Shown piece after piece: positions 26,628-34,017 of a DNA stretch of 64,000 nucleotides. Every line of letters starts with the position of its first letter. Position 1 is the stretch's first letter. A program made the position numbers and the translations under genes. Source of the stretch: DATMRF01 sp035566435 (GTDB lineage Bacteria; Verrucomicrobiota; Verrucomicrobiia; Limisphaerales; UBA8199); NCBI GenBank assembly GCA_035566435.1, contig DATMRF010000117.1, forward strand, positions 62,001-126,000, in the 5' to 3' direction. A model generated the notes under the pieces. It was given only the letters and a program-made list of their open reading frames with translations. It made no database searches and was not told the DNA's origin.

Positions 26628-27206
26628 TTAATCCGACAGCTTGGCGTCCATTGCGAGCACCGACGCCGTATAAATCGGCCTCGCCGACTCACGTCTATTC
26701 GCCTGCTGTGTCAGCAGCTCGTCCAACTGGTCCAGCGAACGATTTGCCGCAATCCGGTAGTTGGCAACGCTCGGCGGCAGCTCCCCTTCCAACCTCGGAC
26801 TCAACCGCGCCTGGCTCGGCACGGAAGCCGGCGGCGGAGCGCTTGGACGCGGCGCCAACAGGAGCAGCGCCGCGATCACCACCGCAACACCACCCAGCCC
26901 TGGCACGGCGATGCGCCAACTCAGCCGCGCCGTCCGCAACGAGCTTGTCATCGCTCCCCACCATGACTGAGCTTGCTCCTCCCGAACCGCCCGCATCACG
27001 CGCTGGTGGAATGCCTCGGTTGCCTCGATACCGGTCCCGGTCTCCACGACGCGCAGCCTGGCGTTCAACCTCGAAATCTCAGCCAGGTATTCACGGCATC
27101 CGGCGCAATTCTCGATATGCGCCCGGAGTTCTCGCGCCTGTCCCGGCTCCAACGTCTCCATTGCCAGCTCCACGATCAGTTTCCGCCGTTTTGCGCACAC
27201 ATTCAT
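26628..27206 (-). CDS. Anti-sigma factor with zinc-binding ZAS motif
   Basis: This is a 192-residue protein. The N-terminus holds the anti-sigma zinc motif H30-X3-C34-X2-C37 (RAHIENCAGC). One transmembrane helix follows (VPGLGGVAVVIAALLLLAP, residues about 100-118), then an exported Pro/Ser-rich tail. Such proteins hold an ECF sigma factor at the membrane. Its start overlaps the sigma-factor stop by 4 bases (27203-27206), so the two are coupled. The RAYT-flanking palindrome sits just beyond its stop codon. Confidence 0.85.
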   Translation of the reverse strand: MNVCAKRRKLIVELAMETLEPGQARELRAHIENCAGCREYLAEISRLNARLRVVETGTGIEATEAFHQRVMRAVREEQAQSWWGAMTSSLRTARLSWRIAVPGLGGVAVVIAALLLLAPRPSAPPPASVPSQARLSPRLEGELPPSVANYRIAANRSLDQLDELLTQQANRRESARPIYTASVLAMDAKLSD

Positions 27207-27856
27207 AAAACGCCAACTTTCGATTTAACATTCTCCACATCATCCCTGAGCTCCCTCATCCGCCGCAGCTTCTCCAGCGCGTGGAACAACCGCGACTTCA
27301 CCGTGCCGATCGAACAACCCAGTGCCGCCGCAATCCCCTCAAGCGAATCATCGACATAAAACCGCAAATAAATTACCTGCTGGTGTTTTCGGGGCAAGGC
27401 CGCCACACAGCGCCGCACCAGCGCGGCGTGCTCCCGCGTTTCAGCCGCCTCATCGGGTAACGCCTGGACCGACCGTCGTTGCCCCGCCTGCGCCGAGAAT
27501 TCCTCCCGTTCGGGCCGGGCCAATGCCGACCACAGCAGCAGCCGCTTCTGCCGCAACGTGTTCCGGTGTCGATGCAGCAAAATCGCACACAGCCACGTGA
27601 AAAACCGGCACCCGCCATTGAAACGGTGCAGGCTTTTCCAGGCTTCAACCAGCGTGTCCTGCGCCAAATCCTCCGCCAGGGTTACGTTGCCGCACAGGGC
27701 ATTTGCCTGGCGCAGCAATCGCGTTTCATACGCGCGGCACAACCCTGAAAACGCCTCAGTGTCCCCACCCCGCGCCCGTTCCAGCAAATCCCCTGTTTCC
27801 GACGCCTCGACGAGCGCCAGCCCCGGCTCCAGGTTGAACGGTTGGGCCATGCTCAC
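27203..27856 (-). CDS. ECF-type RNA polymerase sigma factor
   Basis: This is a 217-residue protein. The sigma-2 region (residues about 35-105) reads FSGLCRAYETRLLRQANALC, then LAEDLAQDTLVEAWKSLHRF. The sigma-4 region (about 150-200) contains ALPRKHQQVIYLRFYVDDSL and the helix-turn-helix IAAALGCSIGTVKSRLFHAL. It is the first gene of a minus-strand unit with its anti-sigma factor and would direct RNA polymerase to an unknown regulon. The secreted-protein gene at 27984-29231 lies 127 bases upstream in the same orientation. Confidence 0.92.
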   Translation of the reverse strand: MSMAQPFNLEPGLALVEASETGDLLERARGGDTEAFSGLCRAYETRLLRQANALCGNVTLAEDLAQDTLVEAWKSLHRFNGGCRFFTWLCAILLHRHRNTLRQKRLLLWSALARPEREEFSAQAGQRRSVQALPDEAAETREHAALVRRCVAALPRKHQQVIYLRFYVDDSLEGIAAALGCSIGTVKSRLFHALEKLRRMRELRDDVENVKSKVGVL

Positions 27857-27983
27857 AACTTCATCTCAAAAGACTGTAACATCTCAACATCGCCTAATCT
27901 GCTCACATTTTCACGCCATACGCTCCACGCTCCACGCTCCCACGCTCCTCACGCTCCCACGCCCCCTCCCGCGCCCCGCCCCC

Positions 27984-29231
27984 TCACTCCGCAATCGCTT
28001 CCCCCACACGCGGCCCGTTCACCCGAACCGGCGCTCCTTCCTTCTCCACGAAAATGAGCGCTCCCTCGTTCCCGAGCGTTTTGCTCGCTGACCTGAGCTC
28101 AAACCCGCGGTCCATCCCCTCGAACACAAAGCGCCGAAACGCAAACGCCCCTTGCCCGCACGGGTCGGCCACCGTCTGCAGGCCTGCTTCCCCGTGCAAT
28201 TTGTATTCCACTGCCGCCCGCACCTCTGCCAGATACACCAGGATTTTCAATTCCCTTCGCCGTGCCTTCTCCCATGCGGGCAGGCTGAGACCCACCAGCG
28301 GGTTCCCCGATTGCTCCACCTCCGCTTTGAACTGCTGCATTTGGCCCTCGAATTCGCCATAGGGCAGCGCCAGCACCGCCGCGAGCTTCGCGTCGTACGA
28401 CTGCCGGTCAGCCACCAGCCTCCTCACCCCTTCGCTCGTTCCGCCCGCCGCTCGTGTCAATCGTTCCCAAACGTTGGTCTCGATCTGGCCCGGTTCTTCC
28501 GCGCTCGGCAGCATCTCATGAATCGCCTCCATCACTTTGGCGTCATTTCCCGGGTTGGCTTTTTGTAACGTCTCAATCTTTTTCAACAGCCAATCCTCGA
28601 ACAGCGCTCTCTCCGTCGCGACGCACCCTGCCACCGTCCTCCGGCTCGGCAGCGCGTCCATCCCCTGCGCCAACTCTTGCAGCGTCTCCGGCGTAAACTG
28701 CCCAAAATGCTCGGCCACCGTGCAGCAGTCGATCGCTTCAATCGCCATTTGCACCAGCGTCGAGATCAACGTGCCGTCTCGCGGCACATTGCGGGCCAGC
28801 GCGAACGATGCCAGCAAATCATCACGCGCGTCCGCCTGCCGCTCATGCTCCAGCTCCCACCTCGCCCGGAACCGCGCCGCGATGGCCACCCCCTTTGCTC
28901 GCGCCAGGTGTGGTAGCAGCGTCGCCGGCCCGGCGCTCATATCGATCCCCCAATCACACGGCGCGCTCGCCCGCGCCGCCTCCCTCACTAGTTTAAACTG
29001 GGTGTCGTACCCCGCAAAGATCTTGTCGAACCGCTCCGGCAGCCTCTCGCTGCGGCCGGCTTTCGAGCCGAGGTAGCTGTCGTCCGCCTCCGCCATCGGC
29101 TCCGGCGCCACCAGGAACGCCTGGTAGTACAATTGGGCGGGATTGATATCCGTCCGTCCCCCCTCCGCGCCCGCCACCGCCACCGCCACCACCGACCCCG
29201 CCATCAGCAAAGCCAAACAGGTTGATTTCAT
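27984..29231 (-). CDS. Secreted protein of unknown function next to the sigma/anti-sigma pair
   Basis: ATG 29231 was chosen because it starts a good signal peptide (MKSTCLALLMAGSVVAVAVA) and follows AAAAGGT; the open frame extends to 29384. The product has 415 residues. The mature part begins with the family-type segment DINPAQLYYQAFLVAP and is mostly helical and charged, with an acidic and aromatic central part. No catalytic motif was recognised. Part of the same N-terminal segment recurs as a broken copy at about 32059-32190. It is likely part of the sigma-controlled unit, but its function is unknown. Confidence 0.72.
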   Translation of the reverse strand: MKSTCLALLMAGSVVAVAVAGAEGGRTDINPAQLYYQAFLVAPEPMAEADDSYLGSKAGRSERLPERFDKIFAGYDTQFKLVREAARASAPCDWGIDMSAGPATLLPHLARAKGVAIAARFRARWELEHERQADARDDLLASFALARNVPRDGTLISTLVQMAIEAIDCCTVAEHFGQFTPETLQELAQGMDALPSRRTVAGCVATERALFEDWLLKKIETLQKANPGNDAKVMEAIHEMLPSAEEPGQIETNVWERLTRAAGGTSEGVRRLVADRQSYDAKLAAVLALPYGEFEGQMQQFKAEVEQSGNPLVGLSLPAWEKARRRELKILVYLAEVRAAVEYKLHGEAGLQTVADPCGQGAFAFRRFVFEGMDRGFELRSASKTLGNEGALIFVEKEGAPVRVNGPRVGEAIAE

Positions 29232-29511
29232 ACCTTTTGTGAAAGTTCCCAAATTCATTCTGCCTGTTAATACCGTCCCCGCCGCAAAAGGTTCACTTTC
29301 TCTGCCACAAACCTCCTCCGACATCTGAAATCCAACCTCCGAGAGTTGACCGCAGGAATCGCCACGAAAGGGCGCCAAGACCACAGAGATTCAAAAACTC
29401 AGGGATTCCTTGTGTTCCTTCGTGGCAACTCCGGAGTCTTGTAATCGCCTGCTGGGATTCCAAAACCGAACTCAGCATCTTCGCCTCGCCGCTCCCCCGA
29501 TTCTCAACGGC

Positions 29512-29616
29512 TTACGGCCATCGGAGGCGGTAGAAACGCCCGGGGTAATTCGTCCAGTCTGGATCGCTGAAATAAAACGAGTCGCCGGTGAGCGTGTTGG
29601 TTTGCAACGGAGCCTA
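29512..29616 (-). other. Detached C-terminal end of the leucine-rich-repeat protein, beyond an in-frame TAG
   Basis: If the TAG at 29616-29614 is read through, the same frame continues for 33 more codons to TAA at 29514-29512. The extra residues include TNTLTGDSFYFSDPDWTNYP and end GRFYRLRWP. This is the standard end of the C-terminal domain found in Verrucomicrobia secreted proteins, where the position of the TAG is normally a tryptophan (TGG). A one-base change explains the loss. A sequencing error cannot be excluded. Confidence 0.75.
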
Positions 29617-31203
29617 GACAGGACTGGCGAGATTCCCGCACGCTTCCACGACGACCACCAGATTGCTGCTCCCGGTGATGGTGAATGCAAACTGATTCAT
29701 CTGCACTCCAATGGTCTGCACTTGCGGGTTCCAGGGAACCGCAGGGAGACCGGCGAACGTCGGGCCCCAGCCAGTGGTCCCCGGTAAGTAATAAACGGTC
29801 GCATTGGCATCACCGCTAAAAGCACCCGAACCAACGCCAGGGGCATTACCATTGAAATAGACTCCCTTAAGCTTGGAACAGTAATAGAAGCTCATAATCC
29901 CAATGTTGGTGACGGTGTTGGGGATCGTGACGCTGGTTAGGCTGGCGCAACCAGAGAATGTATCGTTTCCGATGCTGGTGACACCGTTGAGGATCGCAAC
30001 GTTGGTCAGGCCGGCGCAGCCAGCAAATGCATAGTTCCCAATGTTGGCGACGCTGTTAGGGATCGTGACGCTGTTCAAATTAGCGCACGTTGCAAACGCG
30101 CCAGGACCGATGTCGGTAACCTGCTCGGGGATTGCGTAGGTTCCAGCCTTGCCCCCAGGGTATGTGATGAGCGTGGTCTGGCTCGTGTTGAACAAGACTC
30201 CATCCACACTGCGATACTCAGGATTGAGCGCGTCGACCGTTATCGTAATGAGGCTGCTGCAGTACCAGAATGCATACCTTCCAATGTTAGTCAGACTGCC
30301 AGGGATCGTGAGGCTGGTCAGGCGCGTGCAGCCAGAGAATGCATAATCGTCCATGCTGGTAACGCTGTTGGGGATTGTGTAGACTCCGACTTTGCCACCC
30401 GGGCACTGGATAAGCGTGGTCTGCCTCTTGTCGAACAAGACCCCAACCACACTGCTGTAGACGGGATTGAGAGTATCGACCGAAATCGCCGTTAGGCTAG
30501 TGCAGCCAAAGAACGCGTCGAACCCGATGTTGGTGACGCTATTTCCTATCGCAGCACTGGTAAGGCTGGTGCAGATCCCGAACGCCCAATTTCCCATGCT
30601 GGTAACGCTATTGGGGATTGTGACGTTCATCAGGCTGGTGCAGGAATAGAATGCGTCATACCCGATGTCGGTGACGCTGTTAGGAATCGTGATACTAGGA
30701 AGACCGGCACAGTTTTCGAAAGCGCTTTCCCCGATACTCGTGACGTTGGTGGGAATTGTGATGTTGGTCAGGGCGATGCAGCCGCCGAAGGTCCCTAGCC
30801 CGATGTTGGTGACGCCATCGGGAATGGTCACATTGCTCAGCTTGCAGTCAGTGAACGCGAGATCTCCAATGGTAGTAACGTTGGTGGGTAGTGTAATCGA
30901 GGTTAGGTTCGTGCACTCGCTGAACGCGGCTCGTCCGATATTGGTGACGCTGTTCGGCATCGTCACGCTGGTCAGGCTGGAGCGGAAGAGGAACACCGAA
31001 TCCCCAATACTCGTCACCGGAAGACCGTCAATGGTATCGGGAATCGTTACGTCACCGCCTGAACCCGTGTATCCTGTGATGGTGATGGCGCCGGTATTGG
31101 TCACATAAGCGTAATCCTGGGCTCGGACCGCGGCGGACAGGGTCAACACCAGCGGCACCAGAACCCATCGCATCATTCCCTCCGAAAACAGGCACCTTTT
31201 CAT
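29614..31203 (-). CDS. BspA-type leucine-rich-repeat (LRR_5) secreted protein, truncated at C-terminus
   Basis: Start ATG 31203 (MKRCLFSEGMMRWVLVPLVL) gives a signal peptide ending near VRAQ; 31221 is an upstream alternative. The protein has 529 residues. Some fifteen repeats of about 23 residues follow the BspA pattern (TSIGDSVFLFRSSLTSVTMP; VTNIGRAAFSECTNLTSITL). Two longer inserts (LNPVYSSVVGVLFDKRQTTL and LNPEYRSVDGVLFNTSQTTL) are typical of this family. BspA-like proteins are extracellular and bind hosts, matrices or polymers. The terminal domain is cut by an in-frame TAG; see 29512-29616. Confidence 0.85.
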   Translation of the reverse strand: MKRCLFSEGMMRWVLVPLVLTLSAAVRAQDYAYVTNTGAITITGYTGSGGDVTIPDTIDGLPVTSIGDSVFLFRSSLTSVTMPNSVTNIGRAAFSECTNLTSITLPTNVTTIGDLAFTDCKLSNVTIPDGVTNIGLGTFGGCIALTNITIPTNVTSIGESAFENCAGLPSITIPNSVTDIGYDAFYSCTSLMNVTIPNSVTSMGNWAFGICTSLTSAAIGNSVTNIGFDAFFGCTSLTAISVDTLNPVYSSVVGVLFDKRQTTLIQCPGGKVGVYTIPNSVTSMDDYAFSGCTRLTSLTIPGSLTNIGRYAFWYCSSLITITVDALNPEYRSVDGVLFNTSQTTLITYPGGKAGTYAIPEQVTDIGPGAFATCANLNSVTIPNSVANIGNYAFAGCAGLTNVAILNGVTSIGNDTFSGCASLTSVTIPNTVTNIGIMSFYYCSKLKGVYFNGNAPGVGSGAFSGDANATVYYLPGTTGWGPTFAGLPAVPWNPQVQTIGVQMNQFAFTITGSSNLVVVVEACGNLASPV

Positions 31204-31557
31204 TCTCAGGAATCCTTCCACGTGGCCGATAATGAGCTAAAAGGATGCCAAATGCCTTGCAAGCGACAGAACGCGACGATCTGATGAGTTCCTGCCGCTG
31301 CACAATATCGTTCTGCCCCGATTATTGCGCCTTCGTCCCGCCCTTTGCAATCCGCCCAATGCAGGCTCCGTCGCCTTGGCCTGCCCGCCATCCTTTTCTT
31401 TGCGCTTTTTGCGCTCTTTCGTGGCAAATCCTTCTGTGGCTGAACCCAATAGTTCCGGTCATGGGTCTGCTGCAGTTCACGCTCCCTTTTTTGCATTCCC
31501 AATTCTTCCTTATGCATCAAACTATATTTGAACGACTTATGCTTGATCTTCACCAAG

Positions 31558-31815
31558 GCCGGGCGCTGACGCCGCACATGTGGCTTTCCCTGGAACAACG
31601 TTTTCCAGGCAGTGCTCCACTATGCCCAAAAATAAGTCACTACCCTTTACTTAATCGAGAGATGATGCTCCCTCCGGCTCGGCGTCCGCGCCCGGAAAGG
31701 CGCCGATTCGCAAAAATAACCGGGCGGCCGGAAGCGCTCAACGCGCCTCCAACGAAAGGCTGTTTACGCTACCAACCGCGCAGTACGGTCGCCCCGGTGC
31801 TAATTTGTCCCGGTG
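31558..31815 (+). repeat. Dispersed 250-bp noncoding repeat, copy 1
   Basis: This copy aligns along its length with 40206-40465 in the same orientation. The best-conserved part, starting CTCCACTATGCCCAAAAATA and running about 55 bases, is identical in both. A hairpin CCTGGAA/TTCCAGG is conserved in stem but not in loop sequence (loops CAACGTT and CGATGTC). This pattern suggests selection on a structure, such as an RNA or a mobile element end, rather than on protein. No coding frame is shared. Confidence 0.7.
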
Positions 31816-32058
31816 GTTCCTGGCACCCGTCGGAGGTGTCAAACCGTAGATTGCTCCCTGTTGCTCCCAAATCATTCCGCCCTGATTATTCTACTCCCTC
31901 CAGCCCGGGTGCTCCCTATAGGTCAGGCTGACCCGCCTCCCTCTTGCCGTCATTCCCATCTTTGTGTTCTATGCGTTCTTTGTGGCTAACATTCCCCGTG
32001 GCCCCGCCTTTCCGTCTGTGCCTCCATCCGTGTAATCCGCGCCATCCGCGGTAAATTC

Positions 32059-32190
32059 TCATCGCCTGCGCGCCCCCAAAAACGCCCGGTAATATAATTG
32101 GGCCGGGTTGAGATTCCTCCGCGCCGTCTGCGTACCGGACACTGCCATCGCTGGACCCGCGATCAGCAACTCTCCGCTGGAATTGGCTAT
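32059..32190 (-). pseudogene. Remnant of the NPAQLYYxAFL secreted-protein family
   Basis: The minus-strand translation contains LLIAGPAMAVSGTQTARRNL followed by NPAQLYYRAFLGARRR and then a stop. It matches the N-terminus of the protein at 27984-29231 (ALLMAGSVVAVAVAGAEGGR, then NPAQLYYQAFLVAP), including the hydrophobic signal part. The rest of the gene is missing, so this is a truncated copy. The upstream start is also unclear. Confidence 0.6.
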
Positions 32191-32578
32191 TGGCGCTCGA
32201 CCATTGGCGATTCCTCCGCACCTGTGGAACGCGGACGGTGGACTTTCGAATATCGACTTTGGGCCTTGGATTGCGCCCTGGCCCCTTCCTCCAAACTTTG
32301 CCACCCTTTCCGCAGTAGGCGCCATGACCTCTCAGAAAAACGCCCCTCACGCCTTCGCCGACTTCGCCGCCAAAATCAGTGGAGATTTCGGCTGCATCTT
32401 TACAGCAATTCACGCAATCCCAGTGCAAGTCGCGCCTCCTTGCGCAGCGGCCGGCGGGGTTTCAGGCGGTGTCTGGCATTGCCTTTCGTGACCGGCGTTC
32501 CGGGAAATATTTAGCTGCACCCAAGGACTTGGTTCCAAAAGGCTTCCGGTTTGGACGAAAAAAGGCGCTGGAAAATTG

Positions 32579-32607
32579 TTGACAGGTGAGTGTTAAATAT
32601 GGTAATA
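32579..32607 (+). promoter_or_regulatory. Possible promoter of the lanthipeptide locus
   Basis: TTGACA at 32579-32584 is followed after 17 bases by GTAATA (32602-32607), a modest -10-like match, in an AT-rich stretch that contrasts with the surrounding GC-rich DNA. It would give a 5' leader of about 170 bases before the first precursor gene. Confidence 0.4.
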
Positions 32608-32782
32608 GTCCCGATTAATGAACCCCATCCGTAATGCGGACGAAGCCGCGCGGTTTGGTGTCGGCGTGTCGGCCGGGGCAGACGCGCGAAAGGAATTGTG
32701 CGTCTCCACGCGGCCTCTTTCCGGCAGCCAGGTTCGGGGTTCGGGTCCGTAGCACACAATCCAACTAAGAAAGGGAAAACAA

Positions 32783-33007
32783 ATGCCAACCATGGAAGTC
32801 GTCAGGGCCTGGAAAGACGAAGAATATCGGGACACACTCACCGCCGAACAACGGGCGCAACTGCCGGAGCATCCCTCCGGGATCATCGAGTTCGGCCAAC
32901 CGGAACTTGAGGACGAAAGCTTGTTTGCGCCCGTAGCAGGGAGGTGCAGCAAGATCAGTTGCTACTTCGTCACAAAATCCTACACCAAAGAACACGGCGG
33001 TTGCTAA
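32783..33007 (+). CDS. Lanthipeptide precursor 1 (mersacidin/lichenicidin-like leader)
   Basis: This is a 74-residue peptide. The leader VVRAWKDEEYRDTLTAEQRA, then QLPEHPSGIIEFGQPELEDE, matches the class II mersacidin/lichenicidin leader type (VVRAWKD.EYR.SL...ERA.LP.NPAG.IEL). The C-terminal core, after a probable cut near VAGR (51-54), has Cys55, Cys60 and Cys74 with dehydratable S56, S59, T64, S66 and T68, plus Tyr61 and Tyr67. Up to three thioether rings are possible. A good ribosome-binding site (AAAGGGAA) precedes ATG 32783. The paralogue at 33674 shares its leader. Confidence 0.88.
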   Translation: MPTMEVVRAWKDEEYRDTLTAEQRAQLPEHPSGIIEFGQPELEDESLFAPVAGRCSKISCYFVTKSYTKEHGGC

Positions 33008-33029
33008 CCATGCTCTCCCGTCAGTCGGC

Positions 33030-33599
33030 GTGCACGTGTACCCGATAAGCCTCCAATTCAATAATTACGTCCTGGAGAACGTCTATCTTCGCACGACTGA
33101 AGCCCAGCGTGCCGAGATCCTTGTCTTGTGGCGCGATGGCGGAGCGGTGATAGACGGCGGAAGCGCCGAGCGTCGCAGCCGCGAGACAGTGTTTCTGGTT
33201 CGCGCTGCCTTGGGCGCACTTGCCGGAATGAGCGAGGTCGCCTTAGTGCGAGTAAAGGGCGGCCGAAGATTCTACGCTTACACCACCTTCCTGCGCCAAC
33301 AAGACCGCGTGCCCTACCTGATGATAACGGTGCTGGATGCGACCCGGGATTTCCTGCGCAACTTCCAGCACCCGAAGTCACAGCCGGACGGCATGCTGCT
33401 GGTTACCGAGAACCGCAAGCTCATGCGGCCTGGCGTGCGAAAACTCCTTGCCCGCCATGGCTATCAGTACTGGGGCAGGAGCGTGCGGAACGAGGATGTA
33501 TGGGCGGTGGAATTCGGCCAGCCAGCCGGCTTTGACACAGGTTACAGCGGGGGTGACGCTGAGAACCCATGCGCGCATCAAGGCGCGCGCCTTCAATGA
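33030..33599 (+). CDS. Unrecognised protein between the two lanthipeptide precursors
   Basis: The 189-residue frame opens with GTG 33030, because no in-frame ATG is available near the start. Composition is soluble alpha/beta. Segments such as LVRVKGGRRFYAYTTFL, PYLMITVLDATRDFL and LLVTENRKLMRPGVRKLLAR then HGYQYWG loosely recall the C-terminal half of GNAT acyltransferases, but no diagnostic CoA loop was found. It starts 22 bases after precursor 1 and ends 74 bases before precursor 2. A tailoring enzyme, immunity protein or leader-binding protein is possible. I do not recognise a family. Confidence 0.7.
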   Translation: MHVYPISLQFNNYVLENVYLRTTEAQRAEILVLWRDGGAVIDGGSAERRSRETVFLVRAALGALAGMSEVALVRVKGGRRFYAYTTFLRQQDRVPYLMITVLDATRDFLRNFQHPKSQPDGMLLVTENRKLMRPGVRKLLARHGYQYWGRSVRNEDVWAVEFGQPAGFDTGYSGGDAENPCAHQGARLQ

Positions 33600-33673
33600 C
33601 CCGCGTGGCAGCAGCCACATTTGGCTCCATTACTCCGAACACAAACAACCAAACCCAGGAAAGGGAATAATTC

Positions 33674-33886
33674 ATGACAACAGACCAAGTAGTCAGGGCG
33701 TGGAAAGATGAAAACTATCGCGAAGCGCTCACGAAGGAACAGCAGGCACAACTGCCCGGGCACCCGGCCGGGTCAATCGAGTTCGAGCAACCGGCGCTCG
33801 AGGACGAAACCCTGTTTGTGGGGGGCAAAATCACGCACGGTTGCCACAGCATAAACTGCTTGACTAAAGAGCGCAGCGGCTGCTAA
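33674..33886 (+). CDS. Lanthipeptide precursor 2 (double-glycine leader)
   Basis: This is a 70-residue peptide, paralogous to precursor 1: the leader VVRAWKDENYREALTKEQQA aligns with it throughout. A GG pair at 50-51 (LFVGG) is a standard class II cleavage site, leaving a 19-residue core KITHGCHSINCLTKERSGC with Cys57, Cys62, Cys70 and T54, S59, T64, S68. CLTKE followed by a later cysteine faintly recalls the lipid-II-binding CTxTxEC motif of mersacidin and lichenicidin alpha peptides; this is suggestive only. The ribosome-binding site is AGGAAAGGGAA. Two related precursors suggest a two-component product or a pair of variants. Confidence 0.88.
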   Translation: MTTDQVVRAWKDENYREALTKEQQAQLPGHPAGSIEFEQPALEDETLFVGGKITHGCHSINCLTKERSGC

Positions 33887-34017
33887 AGCTGGATTTGGCG
33901 GACGCCAGGATGTGGCGCAGGCTGGCTTGAGGACGCCGACTCACCAGAAAGCGTTCGCGAGCGTTCGTGAACCATAGCCTTGTTTTATCTGATCTGCCTC
34001 GACGGGCTGGAGTAGCC

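Larger units (their letters stand above)
31222..32578. other. Noncoding region with decayed sequence and dispersed repeat
   Basis: No intact gene is supported over about 1.3 kb. It holds a 250-bp dispersed repeat (31558-31815) and a remnant of the secreted-protein family (about 32059-32190). The remainder contains degenerate phrases such as TTCGTGGCAAATCC and TTCTTTGTGGCTAAC, common in decayed Verrucomicrobia intergenic DNA. Short open frames here lack consistent codon structure. Confidence 0.55.

Noticed and set aside
26396..27208. 270-residue plus-strand frame spanning the RAYT end and the anti-sigma gene
   Set aside because: It runs across a palindromic repeat and antisense to a clear ZAS anti-sigma factor.
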